Shown piece by piece: positions 58,109 to 64,000 of a DNA stretch of 64,000 nt. The position numbers were made by a program, and so were the translations under genes. The first letter of the stretch is position 1. The number at the start of each line of letters is the position of its first letter. Source of the stretch: Streptomyces zaomyceticus (GTDB lineage: Bacteria > Actinomycetota > Actinomycetes > Streptomycetales > Streptomycetaceae); assembly GCF_014656215.1 (NCBI RefSeq), contig NZ_BNBZ01000019.1, positions 1-64,000 of the forward strand, written 5' to 3'. The notes under the pieces are model-generated. The model was given only the letters and a program-made list of their open reading frames with translations. It did not search any database and was not told where the DNA came from.

Positions 58109-58248
58109 CCGGGTCCGGCGGCCCGCGTACCCGCGAGCACGAGGACCGGGTCCCGGCGGCCCGCGTACCCGCCACAGCACGGACCGGGTCCCGGCGGCCC
58201 ACGTCCCCGCCGACCACACAGACCGGGTCCGGCCGCCCGTGTTCCCCC
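58109..58248. repeat. Four tandem imperfect copies of a 38-bp unit
   Basis: CCGGGTCCGGCGGCCCGCGT followed by ACCCGC starts at 58109. Close copies start at 58146, 58184 and 58223, so the period is 37-39 bases. They occupy the gap between the DoxX and Dps genes (58059-58297), which has no gene. Confidence 0.85.
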
Positions 58249-58297
58249 GACCGGGCGGCCGGGCCCTTCCCACCCTCTTTCCGAACAGGAGCACTCG

Positions 58298-58876
58298 ATG
58301 GACACCCTCACGACCCCGCACGGCGGCGGCCAGCCGCTGCTGCACCAGAAGGGCGCCGAGACCCAGGCGTTCGGCACGCTCAAGCAGCTGCCGATCGGCC
58401 TCGGCCACGACACCCGCATGTACGGCTGTCAGCGGCTGAACCGCGTCCTCGCCGACACACAGATCCTCTACTCCCTCTACAAGAAGCACCACTGGCTCAT
58501 GCGCGGGGCCACGTTCTATTCGCTGCACCTCATGCTGGACAAGCACGCGGAGGCCCAACTGGCCATCGTGGACGCGCTGGCCGAGCGGGTCCAGAGCCTC
58601 GGCGGCGTCGCCGTCGGGGACCCGCGCCACGTCGCGGAGCTGACATCCGTCCCCCGTCCGCCGGACGGCGTCGAGCCGGTGCCCGTCATGCTGTCGCGGC
58701 TCCTCGACGCGCACGAGCGGATCCTGATCGACGCCCGGGACGCCGCAGCCCGGCTGTCCGGGGAGGGCGACGAGGGCAGCGCCGACCTGCTCGTCTCCGA
58801 TGTCGTCCGTACCGGCGAGGCGCAGGTGTGGTTCCTGGCCGAGCACCTGGTGGACACCCCGCTGGTGCGCGGCTGA
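58298..58876 (+). CDS. dps: Dps-type ferritin-like DNA-protection protein
   Basis: It stores iron as ferric oxide, using hydrogen peroxide, and may bind DNA. ATG 58298 follows AGGAGC. The 192-residue protein has the ferroxidase dinuclear site in KKHHWLMRGATFYSLHLMLDKHAEAQLAIVDALAERV, including the Dps pattern H-x-x-x-G-x-x-F. The N-terminal 45 residues (LHQKGAETQAFGTLKQLPIGLGHDTRMYGCQRLNRVL) are longer than in minimal Dps. A further gene follows after 127 bases. Confidence 0.88.
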   Translation: MDTLTTPHGGGQPLLHQKGAETQAFGTLKQLPIGLGHDTRMYGCQRLNRVLADTQILYSLYKKHHWLMRGATFYSLHLMLDKHAEAQLAIVDALAERVQSLGGVAVGDPRHVAELTSVPRPPDGVEPVPVMLSRLLDAHERILIDARDAAARLSGEGDEGSADLLVSDVVRTGEAQVWFLAEHLVDTPLVRG

Positions 58877-59003
58877 CGCACCCGCGACGTCGTCGAGGCC
58901 CAGGCGGACGGCGGCGCGTGTCCCCCCCCGTGCGTACGTGCCGGGCAAGGCCCTGCCGAGCCCCGCCCCGCCCCCCCGTACATCCCCAGAAGGAGAACCC
59001 CTC

Positions 59004-59957
59004 ATGAAGAACCGTCCTGTACTCGAACCCGCCGCCCAGGCCTTCGCGGACGCCACCGCCCGGCCGCCGTACCTCTACCAGATCCCCGTGGCCGAAGGCC
59101 GGAAGGCCGTGGACGACGTCCAGAGCGACGACGGTGTTCCCCTGCCCGACGTCGACGAGGAGTGGATCACCGTCCACGGCGGCCCGACCGGCGACGTCCG
59201 CGCCTGGATCGTCCGGCCGCGAGGCGCCACCGGCCCGCTTCCCGTCATCCTCTACATCCACGGCGCGGGCTGGGTCTTCGGCAACGCCCACACCCACGGC
59301 CGGCTCGTCCGCGAGCTCGCCGTCGGCACCGGGGCTGCCGTGGTGTTCCCCGAGTACGACCTGTCGCCCGAGGCGCGCTACCCCGTCGCGATCGAGCAGA
59401 ACTACGGCGTCGCCCAGTGGATCGCCCGCGAGGGGCACCACAAGGACCTCGACGGCAGCCGGATCGCCGTCGCGGGCGACTCGGTCGGCGGCAACATGAC
59501 CGCCGCCCTCACCCTCATGGCCAAGCAGCGCGGCGACGTGGCCCTCGTCCACCAGGTCCTCTTCTACCCGGTCACGGACGCGAGCTTCGACACCGACTCG
59601 TACCACCGGTTCGGCGAGGGCTACTTCCTGCGCCGCGACGCCATGAAGTGGTTCTGGGACCAGTACACGACCGACGAGGCCGAGCGCGCCCAGATCACCG
59701 CCTCCCCGCTGCGGGCCTCCACCGAGCAGCTCACCGGTCTGCCGCCGGCCCTGGTCGTCACGGCGGAGGCCGACGTCCTGTGCGACGAGGGCGAGGCGTA
59801 CGCGGCCAAGCTCCGCGCCGCGGGCGTCCCCGTCACCGCCCTGCGCGTCCAGGGCGCCATCCACGACTTCGTCATGCTGAACGCGCTGCGCGAGACCCGG
59901 GCCGCCGAACTCGCCATCGGGCTCGCCACCGACACCCTCCGCAAGGCCCTCGCATGA
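59004..59957 (+). CDS. Alpha/beta-hydrolase of the hormone-sensitive-lipase family
   Basis: ATG 59004 follows AAGGAGAA. The 317-residue protein has the oxyanion-hole motif HGAGW (HGGGF-type variant), the nucleophile elbow GDSVGGN (Ser), the Asp in VTAEADVLCDEGEAYA and the closing His in IHDFVML. It is an esterase/lipase of the family IV type. It overlaps the amidohydrolase gene by ATGA, so the two are expressed together. Confidence 0.88.
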   Translation: MKNRPVLEPAAQAFADATARPPYLYQIPVAEGRKAVDDVQSDDGVPLPDVDEEWITVHGGPTGDVRAWIVRPRGATGPLPVILYIHGAGWVFGNAHTHGRLVRELAVGTGAAVVFPEYDLSPEARYPVAIEQNYGVAQWIAREGHHKDLDGSRIAVAGDSVGGNMTAALTLMAKQRGDVALVHQVLFYPVTDASFDTDSYHRFGEGYFLRRDAMKWFWDQYTTDEAERAQITASPLRASTEQLTGLPPALVVTAEADVLCDEGEAYAAKLRAAGVPVTALRVQGAIHDFVMLNALRETRAAELAIGLATDTLRKALA

Positions 59958-61840
59958 CCGGGCCGTCGACGAGCATGCCGGTCGCGGGCCTCGTTCCCGC
60001 CCCGGTTCGGGAGGACGGGCACGCCGATCTCCTCGTCCGCAACGCCAAGGTCTTCACCGGTGACCCCGACCGGCCCGGGGCCCGCGCCGTCGCGATCCGC
60101 GACGGCCGGGTCGCGGCCCTCGGCGACGACCACGACCTCGCCCACCTCGTCGGGCCGGGGACGAAGGTCGTCGACGCCCTCGGCCGCCGGGTGATCCCCG
60201 GCCTCAACGACTCGCACCTGCATGTCATCCGGGGGGGTCTGAACTACGTCCTGGAGCTGCGCTGGGACGGCGTACGCAGCCTCCGCCACGCCCTCGCGAT
60301 GCTGCGCGAGCAGGCCGGCCGCACCCCCAAGGGGCAGTGGATCCGCGTCGTGGGCGGCTGGACCGCCGAACAGTTCGCCGAGCGCAGGATGCCGACCGTC
60401 GCGGAACTGAACGCCGCCGCCCCCGACACACCGGTGTTCGTCCTGCACCTGTACCAGTCGGCGCTGATGAACCGGGCCGCCGTCAAGGCCGCCGGATTCA
60501 CCCGGGAGACCCCCGACCCGCGCGGCGGGCAGATCGTACGCGGCCGGGACGGCGACCCCAACGGGGTGCTCCTCGCCGCGCCGAGCGCCCTCATCCTGTA
60601 TTCGACCCTGGCCAAGGCGCCGGCCCTCGACGAGGCCGACAGGCGGACGTCGACGCGCCACTTCCTGCGCGAGCTGAACCGCTTCGGACTGACGTCCGCG
60701 GTCGACGCCGCTGGAGGGTTCCAGAACTTCCCCGACAACTACGCCACGGTCGTCGACCTCGCCAGGTCGGGGGAGTCGACCCTCCGGATCGCCTACCACC
60801 TCTTCCCCCAGACGGCCGGGCAGGAGCTCGCCGATCTGAAGCGCTGGACCGAGATGGTCAAGCCCGGGGACGGGGACGAGTGGCTCCGGCTCAACGGCGC
60901 GGGGGAGAACCTGACCTGGGCCGCCGCCGACTTCGAGAACTTCTCCGAGCCCCGGCCCGAACTCGCCGCCGGCTACGAGACCGAGTTCGAGAGCGCCGTC
61001 CGGCTCCTGATGGAGAACGGCTGGGGATTCCGGCTCCACGCGACCTACGACGAGACGATCCGCCGCGACCTGGCCGTCTTCGAGAAGCTCGCGGCGGAGG
61101 GCCTGTTCCCCGGCGGCAACCGCTGGCTCTTCGACCACGCGGAGACCGTCTCCGCGGACAGCCTCGACCGGATCGCGGCCCTCGGCGGCGCCCTCTCCGT
61201 GCAGAACCGGATGTCCTTCCAGGGCGCCGCGTTCCTCGACCGCCACGGCTCCGAGGCCGCCGCCCACACCCCGCCGGTCCGGGCCATGCTCGACCGGGGC
61301 CTGACCGTCGCCGCGGGAACCGACGCCACCCGCGTCTCCTCGTACAACCCGTGGGTCGCGCTCCACTGGCTGGTCACCGGGCGCACCGTCGGCGGTACGG
61401 CCCTCTACCCGGCCGGGAACCTGATCGACCGGGAGACCGCCCTCGGCCTCTACACCCGGGGCGGAGCACGGCTCACCGGCGAGCAGGACGTCAAGGGAAC
61501 CCTGCGCGAGGGCTGTTACGGCGATCTCGCGATCCTGTCCGACGACTTCCTCACCGTGCCCGAGGACGTCATTCCCGACATCGAGTCCGTCCTCACCGTC
61601 GTCGGCGGGCGCATCGTCTACGCGACGGCCGAGTACGAGGGGCTCGACGAGGCCCTCCCGCCGGTGACCCCGGAGTGGAGCCCGGTCGCCCACTTCGGCG
61701 GCTACCGGAGCGGTGCCCTCCAGGCGTCGGCGGTGGCAGAGGCCGTCGCCGAGTCCGAGCAGCACCGCCGGTGGCGCGTCGCGCGCGGATCCGTACCCGA
61801 GACGGCGCCGTCCTTCGTCGACCCCTGCTTCACCCACTGA
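59954..61840 (+). CDS. YtcJ-like amidohydrolase
   Basis: ATG 59954 overlaps the hydrolase stop. The 628-residue amidohydrolase has the metal motif PGLNDSHLHVI, the conserved AGGFQNFPDNYATVV, HATYDETIR (metal His) and the late AAGTDATRVSSYNPWVALHWLV. YtcJ-type proteins act on exocyclic or N-substituted amide substrates; the natural substrate is unknown. The position between two alpha/beta hydrolases suggests a catabolic set. Confidence 0.87.
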   Translation: MTGPSTSMPVAGLVPAPVREDGHADLLVRNAKVFTGDPDRPGARAVAIRDGRVAALGDDHDLAHLVGPGTKVVDALGRRVIPGLNDSHLHVIRGGLNYVLELRWDGVRSLRHALAMLREQAGRTPKGQWIRVVGGWTAEQFAERRMPTVAELNAAAPDTPVFVLHLYQSALMNRAAVKAAGFTRETPDPRGGQIVRGRDGDPNGVLLAAPSALILYSTLAKAPALDEADRRTSTRHFLRELNRFGLTSAVDAAGGFQNFPDNYATVVDLARSGESTLRIAYHLFPQTAGQELADLKRWTEMVKPGDGDEWLRLNGAGENLTWAAADFENFSEPRPELAAGYETEFESAVRLLMENGWGFRLHATYDETIRRDLAVFEKLAAEGLFPGGNRWLFDHAETVSADSLDRIAALGGALSVQNRMSFQGAAFLDRHGSEAAAHTPPVRAMLDRGLTVAAGTDATRVSSYNPWVALHWLVTGRTVGGTALYPAGNLIDRETALGLYTRGGARLTGEQDVKGTLREGCYGDLAILSDDFLTVPEDVIPDIESVLTVVGGRIVYATAEYEGLDEALPPVTPEWSPVAHFGGYRSGALQASAVAEAVAESEQHRRWRVARGSVPETAPSFVDPCFTH

Positions 61841-61863
61841 AAGACACGGGAAGAGCCCACACG

Positions 61864-62592
61864 ATGAGTACAGCCTCCCCCGCCGCCGACGGCGGCGACG
61901 AAGACCCGGCCGCCCCGCCGGGACGCCGCTTCGAGCCGGACCTCCGGCCGATGACACGGATCAATCTGCGCCCCATCGCCTCACCCATGCCGCTCGGCTT
62001 CTTCACGATCGCCATCGCCTCCGTGATGACGGGCTGCCTCCAGCTCGGACTGTTCGACGAGGCGGCCCGCGCCGCCGTCGCCTTCACCGTGCTGCCGGCC
62101 TTCGTCCTCCAACTCCTCGTGAGTGTCCTCGCCTTCGGCGCCCGCGACGTGATCGCGGCGACGCTGATGGCGGTGTTCGCCGGGAGCTGGCTGCCCTACG
62201 CGCTCGTCATGCTCAGCGGCGCGCCCGACGGCCTTCAGGTCCTCGGGGTGTTCAACCTGGCGCTCCTCTGCTTCGGGGCCCTGATGACCGCCGTCACCGG
62301 GCCCAAGCGCGCGCTGTGGCTGGTCCTCGCGGTCTCCCTGCCCCGCTGGGCGGCCACCGGCCTCGCGGGCATCACCGGCGCCGAATGGCTGACGCGTACA
62401 TCCGGCGCCCTGGGCCTCGTGGTGGCGGTGGTCGCGATGTACACGGCGTTCGCCCTGATGCTGGAGGACATGCGCAGCGAGCAGGTCCTGCCCATCGGCC
62501 GCAGCGGCCCCGCCCACCTCGCCGTGGAGGGCGACCTGTCCGTCCAGCTCCGCAACCTGGAACGCCAGGCGGGTGTGCGCCGCACGCTCTGA
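61864..62592 (+). CDS. Six-segment membrane protein (GPR1/FUN34/YaaH-like)
   Basis: ATG 61864 lies 23 bases after the amidohydrolase stop. The 242-residue protein has six predicted membrane segments after a polar head of about 40 residues. NLRPIASPMPLGFFTIAIASVM resembles the NPxPLGLxxFxxTT start of acetate/succinate transporters. The rest is divergent, so this is a tentative family call. It could carry a small carboxylic acid made or used by the neighbouring hydrolases. Confidence 0.6.
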   Translation: MSTASPAADGGDEDPAAPPGRRFEPDLRPMTRINLRPIASPMPLGFFTIAIASVMTGCLQLGLFDEAARAAVAFTVLPAFVLQLLVSVLAFGARDVIAATLMAVFAGSWLPYALVMLSGAPDGLQVLGVFNLALLCFGALMTAVTGPKRALWLVLAVSLPRWAATGLAGITGAEWLTRTSGALGLVVAVVAMYTAFALMLEDMRSEQVLPIGRSGPAHLAVEGDLSVQLRNLERQAGVRRTL

Positions 62593-62637
62593 TCGCACCC
62601 ATCCACCCCGTCACACCTCGACAGCACAGGAGCACCC

Positions 62638-62952
62638 ATGGAACCGCAGGTGACGGACCGGCCGGAGAAGTCCCGGTACGAGATCCTCGCCGGTGACGAC
62701 GGCACCGAGACCGCCGGCTTCGCCGAGTACCACCTCTCGGAGGGCGAGATCGCCTTCATCCACACCGAGATCGACGGTCGGTTCGCCGGTCGGGGCCTGG
62801 GCGGTCTCCTCGCCCGGGGAGCGCTCGACGACGCCCGGGCCCGCGGGCTGCGGGTCCTGCCGTACTGCCCCTTCGTCCGGGGCTGGATCGGCAAGCACCC
62901 CGAGTACACCGACCTGGTGCCCGAGGCGAGGCGCGCCCGCTTCGGCCTGTGA
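62638..62952 (+). CDS. Small GNAT-type acetyltransferase (YidJ/DUF1248-like)
   Basis: ATG 62638 is 45 bases after the membrane protein gene, with AGGAGCACC upstream. The 104-residue mini-GNAT has IAFIHTEIDGRFAGRGLGGLLARGALDDARARGLRVLPYCPFVRGWIGKHPEYTDLV, i.e. the acetyl-CoA loop (GRGLG) and the C-terminal P-Y-C-P-F motif of N-acetyltransferase-like proteins. Substrate unknown. Confidence 0.85.
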   Translation: MEPQVTDRPEKSRYEILAGDDGTETAGFAEYHLSEGEIAFIHTEIDGRFAGRGLGGLLARGALDDARARGLRVLPYCPFVRGWIGKHPEYTDLVPEARRARFGL

Positions 62953-63028
62953 AGCACCACACGAGCACCACAGATCCACCTCTCCCGTCACCAGCACCGT
63001 CCCCCGTCACGCACCGAGGAGTTCCCCC

Positions 63029-63754
63029 ATGCCCCGACACGCCCGTCCCACCGTCGTCCTGGTCCACGGCGCCTTCGCCGACGCCTCCGGCTTCTCCCGC
63101 GTCATTCCCGAACTGTCCGCCGCCGGCTTGGCCGTGATGGCTCCGGCGGTGCCCAACCGCGGCCTCGTCGACGACGCCGCCTACATCGCCTCGGTGATCC
63201 GCGCCGTGGAGGGTCCCGTGATCCTGGTCGGGCACTCCTACGGCGGTGCCGTCATCACCCTCGCCGGCGCGGAGGACAACGTCCGCGCCCTGGTGTACCT
63301 CGCGGGATACGCGCTGGAGGAGGGCGAGAGCCTGGGCGAGCTGCAAGGCCGTTTCCCGGACTCCGGACTCGCCGACGCGCTCGTCCACACCCCGTTCCCG
63401 GTGGCCGGTTCCACCGAGACCGGCACCGATGTCTCGGTGGCGGTCGAGAAGTTCCCCGCCCTCTTCGCGGCGGACGTCGATCCCGGCCTCGCCGCGGTGC
63501 TCGCCGTCTCCCAGCGCCCCCTGGCCGCACGTGCCTTCTCGGAGAAGGCGCCCGTCGCGGCGTGGAGGACCAAGCCCTCGTGGGGCCTGGTCGCCTCCTC
63601 CGACCGCACGATCAACCCCGATGTGGAGCGCTACGGGTACGAGCGTGCCGGTATGACGACCGTCGAGGTCGACTCCTCCCACCTGGTCATGCTCGCCCGC
63701 CCCGAGGCCGTGGCGCAGCTGATCCAGGACGCGGTCCGGGCCACCGCCCACTGA
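63029..63754 (+). CDS. Alpha/beta hydrolase (haloperoxidase/esterase type)
   Basis: ATG 63029 follows GAGGAG. The 241-residue protein begins RPTVVLVHGAFADASGFSRVIPEL (oxyanion HGAF), with nucleophile Ser in VGHSYGGAVITLAGAED, a later Asp/Ser in SSDRTIN and final His in SSHLVML. It is a soluble hydrolase of the small group often found with pesticide- or ester-degrading genes. It is last in the run started at 56884. Confidence 0.87.
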   Translation: MPRHARPTVVLVHGAFADASGFSRVIPELSAAGLAVMAPAVPNRGLVDDAAYIASVIRAVEGPVILVGHSYGGAVITLAGAEDNVRALVYLAGYALEEGESLGELQGRFPDSGLADALVHTPFPVAGSTETGTDVSVAVEKFPALFAADVDPGLAAVLAVSQRPLAARAFSEKAPVAAWRTKPSWGLVASSDRTINPDVERYGYERAGMTTVEVDSSHLVMLARPEAVAQLIQDAVRATAH

Positions 63755-63759
63755 CCCGA

Positions 63760-63777
63760 TCGTTCAAGTTCGAACGA
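63760..63777. promoter_or_regulatory. Palindromic site before the lipoprotein gene
   Basis: TCGTTCAAGTTCGAACGA is a near-perfect 18-bp palindrome with central GTTCGAAC and a further GTTCGAGCG half-site at 63790-63799. The region is AT-richer than its surroundings and probably holds the promoter of the gene at 63857. Confidence 0.6.
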
Positions 63778-63856
63778 TTAGTCGATATTGTTCGAGCGCT
63801 GATAACTTCTGATCGCCCCGAGAACCTTTCGGCGGGCAATCGGAGGAGATACACCC

Positions 63857-64000
63857 ATGAGGTTCGGCGCGAGGCTCGCTCTCGCGGTCATCACCCTCGT
63901 CGTCACCGTCACCGCCTGCGGCACCCCGCGGAGCAGCGATTCACGGGCGCACACCACCGCGGACTGCGGACCGTACGCCCGGTACGGCGAGCACCCCGGC
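63857..64000 (+). CDS. Lipoprotein, N-terminal fragment (runs off the window)
   Basis: ATG 63857 has GGAGGAG upstream. The first 48 residues (MRFGARLALAVITLVVTVTACG...) give a lipoprotein signal with lipobox TVTACG and a mature start GTPRSSDSRAHTTADCGPYARYG. The family cannot be recognised from this part. Confidence 0.8.
   Translation, partial: MRFGARLALAVITLVVTVTACGTPRSSDSRAHTTADCGPYARYGEHPG

Noticed and set aside
58109..58248. CRISPR array
   Set aside because: Units are nearly contiguous, vary within the repeat and have no constant-length unique spacers or cas genes.

Overview
The window is very GC-rich, with GTG/TTG starts, AGGAGG-type ribosome sites, dense TetR/LysR/AsnC/ArsR/PucR regulators, an A-factor (gamma-butyrolactone) gene pair and a rifamycin-associated element. 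Together these point to a Streptomyces or very close relative. The mix of signalling, efflux, secreted enzymes and decaying transport genes looks like an accessory or chromosome-arm region. No tRNA, rRNA, CRISPR array or intact insertion sequence was seen.

Layout. 1-5.9 kb: the start of an acyl-CoA dehydrogenase with a palindromic operator, then a gamma-butyrolactone island: receptor (TetR), AfsA-type synthase, NAD-dependent epimerase, a second receptor-like TetR, a dTDP-glucose 4,6-dehydratase preceded by a near-ideal autoregulatory-element site, and another TetR. 6-9.8 kb: a penicillin-binding-protein-like hydrolase, a DoxX protein and a Tat-exported vanadium haloperoxidase-like enzyme. 10.2-18 kb: HPP membrane protein, rhodanese and cupin, then a terminator and a 167-bp palindromic repeat, then a translationally coupled B12-dependent set: a cobalamin-binding subunit, a glutamate-mutase large subunit fused to a flavoprotein domain, and an acyl-CoA-ligase-type adenylating enzyme. 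This is the best candidate for an undescribed pathway.

18-27 kb: TetR/AhpD, LysR, double AsnC, MFS plus M20 amidohydrolase, TetR, an exported DJ-1-like protein and a cold-shock-like protein. 27.1-29.6 kb: a cobalamin riboswitch leading into a btuFCD-type transporter damaged in all three genes. 29.6-34 kb: ArsR/MFS and TetR/DHA2 efflux pairs with clear operators. 34-37.2 kb: an unusual CX8CX2C radical SAM protein, a small molybdopterin-fold protein, an ArsR remnant with an SRPBCC protein, and an orphan. 37.4-39.6 kb: a HelR-type RNA-polymerase helicase behind a rifamycin-associated element.

39.8-51.6 kb: mycothiol-type enzyme, thioredoxin-reductase-like flavoprotein, exported serine hydrolase, TerD-type protein, a second palindromic repeat, a hotdog thioesterase preceded by a textbook cobalamin riboswitch, TetR, lipid kinase, His-rich lysyl oxidase and an unknown protein. 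51.6-64 kb: YncE-like/LysR pair, PucR/flavin monooxygenase pair, then a same-strand run of isochorismatase, DoxX, Dps, alpha/beta hydrolase, amidohydrolase, small membrane protein, GNAT and a second hydrolase, ending in a lipoprotein cut by the window edge.

Two themes recur. The first is B12: a B12-dependent mutase, a broken B12 transporter under a damaged riboswitch, and an intact riboswitch before an unexpected gene. The second is local regulator-target pairs with long perfect palindromes. All functional calls are from sequence reading alone.
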